Shown here in pieces: positions 1 to 6,185 of a stretch of DNA of 31,148 nt (within the stretch, counting starts at the first letter, position 1; the number at the start of each line of letters is the position of its first letter). The notes under the pieces are model-generated. The model was not told where the DNA came from. It made no database searches and was given only the letters and a program-made list of their open reading frames with translations. This DNA is from a virus: the IMG/VR virus record IMGVR_UViG_3300032323_000920, positions 1 to 31,148 of that record; one strand, 5' to 3'. Position numbers and translations under genes: made by a program.

Positions 1-123
1 CTTTTGCGCTTCGGATATTGCCTGCTGCTGTATTTGTTCTTTGGCTGCTTTTATTTGCTTCTCAAGTCGTGCAAGGTGGCAGAACGCATCCAAAGCGGAT
101 GCGTTGCCTTCCTCAACATCAAA
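1..123. repeat. Terminal direct repeat, left copy (circular join)
   Basis: These 123 bases are identical to 31026-31148. A reading frame entering the right copy continues without a break into the sequence after the left copy (see the gene at 1-147), so the two copies are one locus and the contig is a closed circle of 31,025 bp. An exact repeat of about assembler k-mer length is the usual trace of a circular or circularly permuted genome. It is too short and too well placed inside a gene to be a convincing packaged terminal repeat. Confidence 0.95.
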
Positions 124-147
124 TAAAACTTTTACGATGTCAATCAT
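1..147 (-). CDS. Junction-spanning small phage protein, N-terminal part
   Basis: The gene starts with ATG at 147-145, overlapping by four bases (ATGA) the stop of the upstream Rad52-like gene. It reads off base 1 and continues from base 31025 to its stop at 30768, giving 134 aa in the circular genome. The first residues are MIDIVKVLFDVEEGNASALD, followed by a charged helical stretch (KQIKAAKEQIQQQAISEAQK) likely to form a coiled coil. In the linear contig only an internal TTG start can be called in the right copy, which truncates the protein by 18 residues. I do not recognise a named family. Small helical proteins of this kind are common in early operons of Bacteroidota phages. Its position directly after the annealing protein suggests a recombination or replication accessory, but that is inference. 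Confidence 0.85.
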   Translation of the reverse strand, partial: MIDIVKVLFDVEEGNASALDAFCHLARLEKQIKAAKEQIQQQAISEAQK

Positions 148-605
148 GGCTTTAAAATTATTACTTCTTTGTAATTGCCAGCGTTTACCCAATCAACCAA
201 CTTGCCGAGTTTGTCATGCGCCCAATCCGGAATAAACTTGCCTTCGCATTCAATCATTACTTTGGGGTAATCGTAAAGGCAGCGGCCAAGTCCGAACTGC
301 ACAGCAGCCCTTTTCATCGCATCGGATATACCACCCTTTTCAGGTTCGATGTTGGTCTTGCTTGCACCATCTTCCCGGTATATTGTGCGCTTGTCAATGG
401 TAACTGATAATCGGCAAATGAAGCCGTTTGTAATTTCCCGGAACTCCGATGTCCAATTTGCTGCTCCAAAGGCTGCATCAAAGCGTTGCATTACACAACG
501 ATTGTTGATGTACGGCACAACAATTAACTTGCCAGTGCTTGTTTGCGATTGCACTCTCCATTCGATTTCCGATGGCAGGATTGGTGCGGTTAGAATTTCG
601 TTCAT
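144..605 (-). CDS. Rad52/Rad22-type single-strand annealing protein
   Basis: This 153-aa protein resembles the N-terminal annealing domain of the Rad52 family used by phages as recombinases, which bind ssDNA and anneal complementary strands. Family-like features are the segment around residues 27-55 (LIVVPYINNRCVMQRFDAAF followed by an NW pair) and the residues 90-110 block GGISDAMKRAAVQFGLGRCLY, a hallmark of phage Rad52-like proteins. It is shorter than eukaryotic Rad52, as usual in phages, and has no C-terminal extension. Its ATG overlaps the stop of the 602-823 gene by four bases and its own stop overlaps the next start, so it is translationally coupled on both sides. No partner 5'-3' exonuclease is obvious. 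The PD-(D/E)XK-like protein at 2035-2514 is the only candidate nuclease in the early region. Confidence 0.85.
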   Translation of the reverse strand: MNEILTAPILPSEIEWRVQSQTSTGKLIVVPYINNRCVMQRFDAAFGAANWTSEFREITNGFICRLSVTIDKRTIYREDGASKTNIEPEKGGISDAMKRAAVQFGLGRCLYDYPKVMIECEGKFIPDWAHDKLGKLVDWVNAGNYKEVIILKP

Positions 606-823
606 TTTTTGCTCTCCTCGATTGTGTTAAAAATTCCTACAAGTGTCGGCAGAATTTCAGCAGGGATGCTTAGGACTTTTAGGGATTGGATTGTTTCATC
701 CCATTTCTGAAATAAATAAACGATGTCGCTGTCATCTTCCCAGTCAATGCGGTAGATGACATCATCATGTTCAAAATTGGCAGAGTAGCTGCCGCTGTGT
801 GTTACTTTTATCTTGGTTTCCAT
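602..823 (-). CDS. Small acidic protein of unknown function, first gene of an early unit
   Basis: This 73-aa acidic protein has no family I recognise; its middle (HDDVIYRIDWEDDSDIVYLF) is rich in Asp and aromatic residues. It is the first gene behind a strong host-type promoter whose -7 box ends only four bases before the ATG, so its mRNA is probably leaderless or nearly so. Its stop overlaps the start of the Rad52-like gene by ATGA, which places it in the recombination unit. An OCR-like or nuclease-inhibitor role is conceivable from the acidity, but nothing in the sequence proves it. Confidence 0.8.
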   Translation of the reverse strand: METKIKVTHSGSYSANFEHDDVIYRIDWEDDSDIVYLFQKWDETIQSLKVLSIPAEILPTLVGIFNTIEESKK

Positions 824-827
824 GTTG

Positions 828-858
828 CAAATATAGTTTAATTTTTTATACTAACAAA
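828..858 (-). promoter_or_regulatory. Bacteroidota-type promoter for the recombination unit
   Basis: On the minus strand TTTG (858-855) is followed by exactly 19 bases and TATATTTG (835-828), matching the Bacteroidota -33/-7 consensus. The ATG of the 602-823 gene starts four bases after the box (CAAC spacer), leaving almost no 5' leader. The -33 element lies inside the last codons of the upstream 59-aa gene. Confidence 0.85.
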
Positions 859-1030
859 GTTTTTGTGATATTTTTTTTATCAGGTCATCGGTCAGCAGTT
901 GCGCCTTGTAACCTTGCTTTGTGTATTTTTTGATTGTCTTTTCCACTGCAATGTCCGGCACTGGCTCAAAGGATAGCATTTGTTCCTGCCAATAGACAAC
1001 CGTTTTAAATCCACGTTCTTCCGTTGTCAT
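851..1030 (-). CDS. Small protein of unknown function (59 aa)
   Basis: This frame begins with ATG at 1030-1028, overlapping the TGA of the 1027-1212 gene by ATGA, and ends at a TAG at 853-851. The product (MTTEERGFKTVVYWQEQMLS at the start) is 59 aa with a Lys-rich C-terminal half and contains no recognisable domain. It fills what would otherwise be a 200-base gap in a tightly packed operon, and the coupled start makes it a convincing gene despite its size. Its last codons overlap the promoter of the next unit. Confidence 0.8.
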   Translation of the reverse strand: MTTEERGFKTVVYWQEQMLSFEPVPDIAVEKTIKKYTKQGYKAQLLTDDLIKKISQKLC

Positions 1031-1212
1031 AGCAAGCCGAAGGCCACATCAATAACTTGCTGCTCCTTTTTGCTTTTGTAGGTGCTTTCTTTGTTCAGGG
1101 ATTTAATCACGGTGGCATAACTGGCCATTCCTTTGCAGGCATTCACCACTTGCATCTTCATCCCTTTACGGCTATTTGCAATAAAGTGCTTTCGTTTTTC
1201 CTCGTGTGTCAT
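1027..1212 (-). CDS. Small basic protein of unknown function (61 aa)
   Basis: The protein is 61 aa, Lys-rich and probably all-helical (starts MTHEEKRKHFIANSRKGMKM). I recognise no family. Its start overlaps the end of the 1209-1499 gene by ATGA and its stop overlaps the start of the 59-aa gene by ATGA, so it is expressed with the SSB-like unit. The basic character would suit nucleic-acid contact, but this is only inference. Confidence 0.75.
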   Translation of the reverse strand: MTHEEKRKHFIANSRKGMKMQVVNACKGMASYATVIKSLNKESTYKSKKEQQVIDVAFGLL

Positions 1213-1499
1213 ATCTTGCGAATTTGATTTTTATATTCGGTGTTGATTTCTTTTTTGGTTGCGATTTTCAGCAGGATAAGATATCCGATAAGGTCATTCA
1301 GCGTATCTTCATCCGGGGCTTGAAGCCCGGTTGTTTTAATGCGGCTTAATTTATCGTCAATGCGAACCAGCAACTGCTCGGTTGTGGATGCCTTGCTGAA
1401 AACTCGCACCGGTTCAAGGGCAGAGTTTCCATATTTGGCATTTTTTTCCAACAGCATTGTGCAGATTTGGTCGCAGGCTTTTACAATTTCGTTCTGCAT
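1209..1499 (-). CDS. DUF1599/Nmad1-like protein (nucleotide-modification associated)
   Basis: This 96-aa all-helical protein carries the pattern EKNAKYGNSALEP near residues 18-30, RIDDKLSRI near 46-54 and DLIGYLILL near 69-77. These fit the small phage family annotated as DUF1599 or nucleotide-modification associated domain 1, which resembles MazG-type helical proteins and is linked to phage nucleotide metabolism. The acidic residues in the middle helices could bind metal. Its start shares one base with the stop of the SSB-like gene (TAATG). If the assignment is right, it could relate to the glycosyltransferase/methyltransferase cassette on the right arm, but no base-synthesis enzyme is visible here. 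Confidence 0.6.
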   Translation of the reverse strand: MQNEIVKACDQICTMLLEKNAKYGNSALEPVRVFSKASTTEQLLVRIDDKLSRIKTTGLQAPDEDTLNDLIGYLILLKIATKKEINTEYKNQIRKI

Positions 1500-1789
1500 T
1501 AGAAAGGTAAATCATCACCGCCATACGAAGCAGGCGCATCAAATGTGGTTTGTGGTGCTGCACTGACTTTTTTCTCAAATTTGTAAGCCTTGCCACTGCC
1601 AACATACACCGGGGCGGCTTTCGCTTCTCGCTGTTCTTTGCTTTGACTTAGCTGCAACGTATGGGTTTCGCCAAATTTGCCCTCGCTTTTGCGTTCATTT
1701 ACCACCAGTTTCAGGTACTTTTTTCCGTTTTTGCCCTCGCTGATTGCATCCTTTGGGATGTCGGAAAGGCAGATGTCAATTACTATCAT
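1499..1789 (-). CDS. ssb: Single-stranded DNA-binding protein-like
   Basis: The 96-aa protein has a predicted beta-rich N-terminal domain (residues 1-70) with the start MIVIDICLSDIPKDAI and a KKYLKLVVNERK strand, consistent with an OB fold. A flexible Ala/Pro/Ser linker leads to an acidic-hydrophobic tip ending DDLPF. That tip closely matches the DDDIPF tail by which bacterial SSBs recruit replication partners. It is shorter than E. coli SSB but normal for phage SSBs. It is coupled by ATGA to the preceding small gene and lies among replication and recombination genes. It would cover ssDNA during phage replication. Confidence 0.7.
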   Translation of the reverse strand: MIVIDICLSDIPKDAISEGKNGKKYLKLVVNERKSEGKFGETHTLQLSQSKEQREAKAAPVYVGSGKAYKFEKKVSAAPQTTFDAPASYGGDDLPF

Positions 1790-2010
1790 ATTGCTTTTGC
1801 TTTGTTTAATTGTTTACGTTTGTAGGTCAGGATATCCAAGTGTATTTTGGCTTCGTTGTGGTACTTGAAAATTAGCAGATTGTCAACACAATCCGTGTAG
1901 GTTCCAAATTCAGTTAGAAACTGCCAGCGGAAGTTGCGCCATTCCCGGATTGCAAAGCCACCATCGGGCAGCTGTGCAACGTGGGGTTTCAATGGGTTCA
2001 TGAGTTTCAT
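1786..2010 (-). CDS. Small protein of unknown function, first gene of the SSB unit
   Basis: The product is 74 aa and basic, with several Trp and Phe residues (IREWRNFRWQFLTEFGTY), and has no family I recognise. It is preceded at four bases by a perfect host-type promoter and is coupled by ATGA to the SSB-like gene. A second in-frame ATG lies three codons downstream; the first is preferred because it sits at the same four-base spacing from the -7 box as other genes here. Confidence 0.75.
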   Translation of the reverse strand: MKLMNPLKPHVAQLPDGGFAIREWRNFRWQFLTEFGTYTDCVDNLLIFKYHNEAKIHLDILTYKRKQLNKAKAI

Positions 2011-2014
2011 AGTG

Positions 2015-2045
2015 CAAATATAATAAATTAAATCTTATTTCCAAA
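2015..2045 (-). promoter_or_regulatory. Bacteroidota-type promoter for the SSB unit
   Basis: Minus-strand TTTG (2045-2042), 19 bases, then TATATTTG (2022-2015), followed by CACT and the ATG at 2010. This is the same layout as the 828-858 promoter. It overlaps the last codons of the upstream nuclease-like gene. Confidence 0.85.
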
Positions 2046-2514
2046 TATCAGTATCTTTTTTTATACTGAATGTAGAATAATATTTTTTGCATAAATTTCT
2101 ATCCAAAAGATAACCTTCAGTTCTTTGACCATCACCACATAATTCTGCAATATTGATTTTTTCTTTCAATAGAAAAAGGCGAAATTCAGGCAATGGCATC
2201 AAATAAAATATTTCCAAATCCGGATAATAGTATACAAAATAATCCGCTTTTGAAGCATTGATGCCGCTTGGTTTTTGATTGCATGAAATTTCAATAAACA
2301 TATTGCCAGTGGTAATACCTTTTTTAAATTCGTAGCGGTCGGTCTTTACTTCAAATGTGATTATTTTGCCATTAACATCTTGGCAGATAAAATCCCAATC
2401 TTTACCCTTACCTAAAAATTCTATTTTTTTGATTGCTCGCCTTAGCAAGAAATAATTGGCAATAACTCTTTCGCCCATTTCGCCCTGATTTAAATCATTC
2501 TTGAATTTTTCCAT
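2035..2514 (-). CDS. Putative PD-(D/E)XK nuclease-like protein
   Basis: The 159-aa protein contains a restriction-endonuclease-like core: an early helix with GEMGERVIANYF (residues 11-22), then GKDWDFICQD (36-45) and ITFEVKTDRYE (about 52-62). The D...E-x-K arrangement (Asp in WDF, then EVK) is the catalytic signature of PD-(D/E)XK nucleases, including Holliday-junction resolvases and recombination exonucleases. The rest is rich in Tyr and Phe and not diagnostic. The gene is clearly more AT-rich than its neighbours, which suggests separate acquisition. It starts seven bases after the stop of the DnaA-like gene. It could be the nuclease partner of the Rad52-like protein or an independent moron. 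Confidence 0.55.
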   Translation of the reverse strand: MEKFKNDLNQGEMGERVIANYFLLRRAIKKIEFLGKGKDWDFICQDVNGKIITFEVKTDRYEFKKGITTGNMFIEISCNQKPSGINASKADYFVYYYPDLEIFYLMPLPEFRLFLLKEKINIAELCGDGQRTEGYLLDRNLCKKYYSTFSIKKDTDIWK

Positions 2515-2521
2515 TTGATTT

Positions 2522-2974
2522 TCAGTTTACAAAGTTTTCAAAGGCCAGTTTGATTTTGTCCAAATCTTCCCGGTACTTTTTGTTGGTATCTGCAAGGTCA
2601 TTGACCAGCCGGGTGCTGTGCATCACGGTTGTATGGTGTCGGTTGCCACACATCCTACCAATAGCTTTCAATGGCATGGTTGTTTTGTTTCGCAGAAGCC
2701 AAAGGAAAATTTGTCTTAGCTCCACGATTTCACGCTTCCGGGTGTGCAGTTTAACATATTCCGCTTGGTAGTACGGGAAAACGGATTTGATTGCAAGGTG
2801 GGCCGCTTTGGCATACTCGTTGCTGGCACTTAGATTGTCAACTTTCAGCATCCTTTCAAGTTCGGAAATTCGCACCGCTTGGTGCTTGATTGTTTCTTTG
2901 AGGGTATCAATTTCCGATACCCGGAATGATGTCCTGCTGTTTGGTTTTTTGGGTTGTTTTATTTTTATTCTCAT
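2522..2974 (-). CDS. Stand-alone DnaA domain IV-like origin-binding protein
   Basis: The C-terminal half (residues 75-150) matches the DNA-binding domain IV of DnaA: a basic helix REIVELRQIFLWLLRNK (81-97), a helix-turn-helix LKAIGRMCGNR (102-112), and the signature HHTTVMHS (113-120), where bacterial DnaA has DHSTVMHA or similar. The N-terminal 75 residues are a basic tail and a coiled coil (residues 23-45). There is no AAA+ ATPase domain, so it is not a full initiator. It is coupled by ATGA to the primase-helicase gene. A DnaA box (TTATCCACA) lies at 6257-6265 in the divergent gap. A likely role is binding the phage origin and loading the helicase there, or competing with host DnaA. Confidence 0.75.
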   Translation of the reverse strand: MRIKIKQPKKPNSRTSFRVSEIDTLKETIKHQAVRISELERMLKVDNLSASNEYAKAAHLAIKSVFPYYQAEYVKLHTRKREIVELRQIFLWLLRNKTTMPLKAIGRMCGNRHHTTVMHSTRLVNDLADTNKKYREDLDKIKLAFENFVN

Positions 2975-4602
2975 GATTTTTCTAAATATAATCCGGTTGG
3001 TATGTCGTATTGAAATAGCTGCGCTCCGATTGCGCCCCAGTGGCTGAATTTTACTTTCTGCACATGGACTTCAACACTATTGTTTTGGAAGTTGCGATAA
3101 ACCGTAATTCCATTGTCGGTCTTGTTGAAAAAGTTTGCGCTTCCTGCGATGTCGTAAAGCGTTGGCACTTCGTAATGGCCTGCTTCTTTCTTTTGTATCT
3201 TCCGTGGGTGGGCAACTAAAAAGCAATGCACGTTGTACCGCTCGCAGAAATTGACAATCTTGTCCAATGACTGCCCGATGTATTTGGTTTCGCTTTCGGT
3301 GTATTGGTGCTCCAATTTGTTCCAAGCATCAATTACAAACCAGTCAATATTTTTGCGGTTTTTCAGTTCGGCCACCTTTCCCAAAATGCTGTCGAGTGAA
3401 AAGTCCTTTTCAGGTTTCACAAAGAAGATATTGTTTTCAAGCAGCATCAATGCTTCGTACACTTCCTCTTGGTTCATGCGGTTATTGCCATCAAATGGCC
3501 GCTGTGTTATCTTCCGCATCAACTTACTGATGTGCAGTTCCACTGGTCTATTTTCGGGGCTGTAAAAGGCTCCTTTCCATCCGTGCTTTTGCAGTAACTT
3601 TATCAGGATGTGGTCTAAAAAATCGGATTTACCGTGCCCCGGTACTCCGGTAATGGTAGTCAAATACCCTTTGTGGAATTTGAGCAGGCTATCAAAGCCA
3701 CGCATCCCGGTTCCGGCTCCTTCCGGCAGGCCGTAGTTGTAAAGATTTTCAATTTCCGGGAGATAATCGGTAATGCTAAACACACCAATCATGGGAAATT
3801 CAGTAAAATTCATGCACGCATCTCGCAGGGCAAATGCACCATTGAGCAGCAGGAACTCGTTGGCATCTTTGCAATCCTTGAATACAATGTAATTACACTT
3901 TTCTTTTCCAAACCTTTCCGCTATGGCATTTCGCAAGTCAATACCCGGAGCATCGTTATCAACTGCGATGTGGATTTTTTCGATGTGGTCAAACGCTGGC
4001 ATGAAGCGGTCAAAGAATGTCAAGTTTGGTTGCGCTCCATTGGGCACACTGATTACATTTTCAATCCCGGCTTCAATCAAAGCCAGCGCATCCATTTCAC
4101 CTTCAACAATCCACAGCTCATTAGCGGCTGCAATGCAATCAATGTTGTATGGGATTAGCTCCGCTCCCTTGTGCATCTTAAAATGTTTGGAAGCATCCCG
4201 ATATTTCACGTTTTTTAGCTGCCCATTTTCAAAGTAATTAAAGCAAATGCAGTTTACATCTTTGGAAACTTGCGGCATCCATTCGGTTTGCTCCGTGATT
4301 TGCATCTTGTTCAGGGTTGCTGCTGTTATCCTGCGACCTTCAAACCATTTTAGCACCTTGTCGGATAGCTGTGTGGTGTTTTTCCATACGGGCACCTCGT
4401 ATTTGATAACTTCCGGGCGGTCAATAATGCCACCTTTCCACTGGCAATGCTGGCAAATCCAAACCTTTTTATCCAAGTTGACTGAAAGACACTTGTCGGT
4501 TTTCTTTTTCCGGGTGTGGCTGCATTGTGGGCAGAGTGTTTGAACTTCGCCTGATGTCTTTCCGGCAGGTATTTCGATATTGTGGTATGAATAAGTTAGC
4601 AT
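2971..4602 (-). CDS. Bifunctional primase-helicase (T7 gp4/Twinkle-like)
   Basis: This 543-aa protein primes and unwinds DNA at the phage fork. A zinc-binding domain has Cys pairs at 24/27 and 50/53. A TOPRIM fold follows, with WIVEGEMDAL (164-173, catalytic Glu 167) and AVDNDAPG (213-220, the DxD pair). The RecA-like helicase has a Walker A GVPGHGKS (319-326), a Walker B WFVIDAWN (421-428), a sensor LVAHPRK (462-468) and a probable arginine-finger region near 485-500. Size and domain order are those of phage primase-helicases. Its ATG overlaps the DUF6291 gene by seven bases, and it is coupled to the DnaA-like gene downstream. No DNA polymerase is visible in this genome, so the host replicase must be recruited. 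Confidence 0.9.
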   Translation of the reverse strand: MLTYSYHNIEIPAGKTSGEVQTLCPQCSHTRKKKTDKCLSVNLDKKVWICQHCQWKGGIIDRPEVIKYEVPVWKNTTQLSDKVLKWFEGRRITAATLNKMQITEQTEWMPQVSKDVNCICFNYFENGQLKNVKYRDASKHFKMHKGAELIPYNIDCIAAANELWIVEGEMDALALIEAGIENVISVPNGAQPNLTFFDRFMPAFDHIEKIHIAVDNDAPGIDLRNAIAERFGKEKCNYIVFKDCKDANEFLLLNGAFALRDACMNFTEFPMIGVFSITDYLPEIENLYNYGLPEGAGTGMRGFDSLLKFHKGYLTTITGVPGHGKSDFLDHILIKLLQKHGWKGAFYSPENRPVELHISKLMRKITQRPFDGNNRMNQEEVYEALMLLENNIFFVKPEKDFSLDSILGKVAELKNRKNIDWFVIDAWNKLEHQYTESETKYIGQSLDKIVNFCERYNVHCFLVAHPRKIQKKEAGHYEVPTLYDIAGSANFFNKTDNGITVYRNFQNNSVEVHVQKVKFSHWGAIGAQLFQYDIPTGLYLEKS

Positions 4603-5186
4603 ACAAATCCTTTCAAATGTTTAGGCAGCAATCCGTTCTTTGGTTTTTTTGCCAGCCATTTGCGAGCTGTCAAATATAAGCTCACATATTTTTTGTTATC
4701 CCGGTAGTTTTCAATTTCGCTTAAAATTTCATCAACCTGCTCACGCTCCCATCCTTCATCAATCAGTTTATCTATTTCGGCAGTAGAAATTTTCAAATGA
4801 GAAAAAGCCCTATATGTATCTTTATTTATTACATTAACATTATCATTAACATTAACATTTACATTAACAGCTTTTTTTGCTTTCGTTTGCTTTTCAAAAA
4901 AACCATTTGCTTTTTTTGCTTCCGTTTGCTTTTTTGGTCTGCCACCTAACTTACCACTTTCGCTGCGCTTTTCCCTTACTTCATCCCAGTGGCGCAAATC
5001 CCTTTTTAACTGCATCTTGATTGGTTCAAATGCCAGTTGCAATACAAGGTCATCGGCCACCGGGTTTTCATCGTTTACATAAGCGAGAATGTGCTTTATC
5101 AATTTGCCTGCAATTTCATCGGGCAGCATATTAAAAATATTCTGCTGGTCGCAGTACAGCACGAATGACTTTTTATCAGTTGCCAT
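4596..5186 (-). CDS. DUF6291 replication-associated protein
   Basis: The N-terminal 85 residues (KKSFVLYCDQQNIFNMLPDE..., with IKMQLKRDL and KRSESGKLGG) match the DUF6291 domain, often found just before replicative helicases in phages and thought to act as an initiator or loader similar in context to lambda O or DnaD proteins. A low-complexity linker follows (alternating Val-Asn residues), then a helical C-terminal domain (ISTAEIDKLIDEGWEREQ onward). I chose the ATG at 5186 because AGAAAGGG lies eight bases upstream; ATGs at 5204 and 5234 would extend it by 6 or 16 residues. It overlaps the upstream gene by 11 bases and the helicase gene by seven. Confidence 0.75.
   Translation of the reverse strand: MATDKKSFVLYCDQQNIFNMLPDEIAGKLIKHILAYVNDENPVADDLVLQLAFEPIKMQLKRDLRHWDEVREKRSESGKLGGRPKKQTEAKKANGFFEKQTKAKKAVNVNVNVNDNVNVINKDTYRAFSHLKISTAEIDKLIDEGWEREQVDEILSEIENYRDNKKYVSLYLTARKWLAKKPKNGLLPKHLKGFVC
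4831..4870. repeat. Hexameric tandem repeat inside the DUF6291 gene
   Basis: About six imperfect copies of ATTAAC (GTTAAT on the coding strand) encode an alternating Val-Asn linker between the two domains of the DUF6291 protein. Such short tandem repeats are prone to copy-number change without frameshift. Confidence 0.8.
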
Positions 5187-5400
5187 TTGTTTGCCCTTTC
5201 TCATGCAACCTAACGCACTCCCGGTAGTAAACAAGGTAGAGCTTTAGTTTTGCTTTTTCATGTAGGTAGGTGTGCCATAATAAACGATTGTGGCACTGGT
5301 CGATTTCGAGCTGACCTAATCGGTAGGCCAATGCTTCGATGCACTGCTCCGCTATTTCTTTGCAGAGCGGCTTTGGTTTGTATAGGTTTATTTTTTCCAT
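5176..5400 (-). CDS. Small protein of unknown function behind a structured leader
   Basis: The product is 74 aa, helical and basic (MEKINLYKPKPLCKEIAEQC...), with no family I recognise. The frame is open upstream to an ATG at 5490, which would give 104 aa, but that extension would be encoded by a strongly folded RNA ending in U8 and reads like non-coding sequence. I therefore prefer the ATG at 5400, immediately after the U-tract. The gene opens the replication operon and overlaps the DUF6291 gene by 11 bases. The leader makes it a candidate for conditional expression. Confidence 0.65.
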   Translation of the reverse strand: MEKINLYKPKPLCKEIAEQCIEALAYRLGQLEIDQCHNRLLWHTYLHEKAKLKLYLVYYRECVRLHEKGQTNGN

Positions 5401-5472
5401 AAAAAAAACACCCACACTTTCAAAGGTTGAACCCGGCTCCAAGTTAGCCGACCTTTTACTCGCATGGGTGTT
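5401..5472 (-). ncRNA. Structured leader RNA with terminator-like 3' end (attenuator candidate)
   Basis: On the minus strand the RNA folds into a nested rod. The outer stem is AACACCCA with UGGGUGUU (5472-5465 with 5414-5407); the middle stem is AAAGGU with ACCUUU (5456-5451 with 5427-5422); the inner stem is CGGCU with AGCCG (5450-5446 with 5438-5434) around a 7-nt loop AACUUGG. A one-sided 6-nt bulge (GGUUCA) could pair with the loop through AACU/GGUU. The outer stem runs into eight U residues and the AUG of the next gene follows at once. A host-type promoter lies about 70 bases upstream. The form is that of an intrinsic terminator or riboswitch-like attenuator controlling the replication operon. 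No known class is recognised. Confidence 0.6.
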
Positions 5473-5538
5473 GTTTAGGGGGGTATTCATTTGGCTTGGT
5501 ATTCTCGGCACGGGGTTCAGTCGTGTTGTTCCGATATG

Positions 5539-5570
5539 CAAACTTAAAAAGGAATTTTCAAATAAACAAA
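5539..5570 (-). promoter_or_regulatory. Bacteroidota-type promoter for the replication operon
   Basis: Minus-strand TTTG (5570-5567), 20 bases, then TAAGTTTG (5546-5539). Unlike the other host-type promoters it is not next to a start codon: about 135 bases of leader, including the folded element at 5401-5472, separate it from the ATG at 5400. Confidence 0.75.
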
Positions 5571-5786
5571 TTAATCGTTGGAATAATCTGTGCGGTCTGC
5601 CATATCTCGCAAATCAATGGCTTCGTCTTCCTGCCAGCGGATTTTGCATTCAAGATACCATGACCATCCTTTTTCCCATTGCTTAAATTCTTCGCTGCGC
5701 AATGGGTAGGGGTTGGTGCCATCGTGCTGCTGCCACTGGTAACGCTTGCATGCGTTGTAACCTTGTTCAAATATTGTGTTTTCCAT
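5571..5786 (-). CDS. RMF/CrpP-like small protein
   Basis: This 71-aa protein has the spacing GYNA (9-12), then NPYP about 16 residues later and WEKGWSWYL near 37-45. That matches the GYxA...(C/N)PY...W..GW pattern of the ribosome modulation factor and the phage/plasmid CrpP proteins. RMF dimerises 70S ribosomes in stationary phase; the function of phage members is unsettled. The N-terminal MENTIFEQ and the acidic tail are specific to this protein. It lies between the Cys-rich gene and the replication-operon promoter, and a small UUCG hairpin precedes it. Confidence 0.55.
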   Translation of the reverse strand: MENTIFEQGYNACKRYQWQQHDGTNPYPLRSEEFKQWEKGWSWYLECKIRWQEDEAIDLRDMADRTDYSND

Positions 5787-5800
5787 CTTGTTTTGATTAA

Positions 5801-5817
5801 GACATCCCGAAGGATGT
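5801..5817 (-). terminator. UUCG-capped hairpin, weak terminator or processing site
   Basis: On the minus strand ACATCC and GGATGT form six base pairs closed by a cUUCGg tetraloop, one of the most stable RNA loops. It lies between the stop of the Cys-rich gene (5841) and the ATG at 5786. Only a broken U-run follows (CTTAATC), so termination would be weak. Confidence 0.5.
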
Positions 5818-5840
5818 TTCGGCTATTGAAGCCTCGTCAG

Positions 5841-6185
5841 TTAACCTTCAGGTGTATATTGCCAATCACTGGCACGTAAAAGTTCAAAAACAAAATCAGA
5901 AGGTAGTTTTTTTGCGCAATCAGGGCCAATTTGAAAACATCCTTGGCTATCTTCAACTTCTTTAATTGTGTTAATTAAAGTACCAGCAGTTGTATAATGT
6001 ACCCAAAAATTATGATTGCTTGATTTAATTGGCTTCATGCAAATGAAACAACCATCGCAACCATATCTATCTTCGTTGTTATCTCTTTGAGAACTTTTAA
6101 CATAATCGAAATCAATGTTTGCAATACCATTGTCATCATGCCATACTTGAAATTTGCTTTTTGTGTTTTTCATGTCGTTTTTCAT
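5841..6185 (-). CDS. Cys-rich, possibly zinc-binding small protein
   Basis: With the ATG at 6185 the product is 114 aa. It has a CxxCxxC cluster (YGCDGCFICMKPI) in the middle and a further Cys near the end (FQIGPDCAKKLP), a pattern seen in small phage proteins that probably bind one zinc. No enzymatic motif is visible. The frame is open further upstream, but that extension crosses the promoter and is AT-rich non-coding sequence, so the start just after the promoter is preferred. The gene is more AT-rich than most neighbours. It is the leftmost-reading gene from the divergent gap. Confidence 0.65.
   Translation of the reverse strand: MKNDMKNTKSKFQVWHDDNGIANIDFDYVKSSQRDNNEDRYGCDGCFICMKPIKSSNHNFWVHYTTAGTLINTIKEVEDSQGCFQIGPDCAKKLPSDFVFELLRASDWQYTPEG

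Noticed and set aside
3634-4158. 174-aa plus-strand frame inside the primase-helicase gene
   Set aside because: Shadow of the TOPRIM-helicase coding strand; no supporting signals.
4831-4870. Tandem ATTAAC units as a CRISPR or iteron array
   Set aside because: Units are six bases without spacers and encode an in-frame Val-Asn linker.
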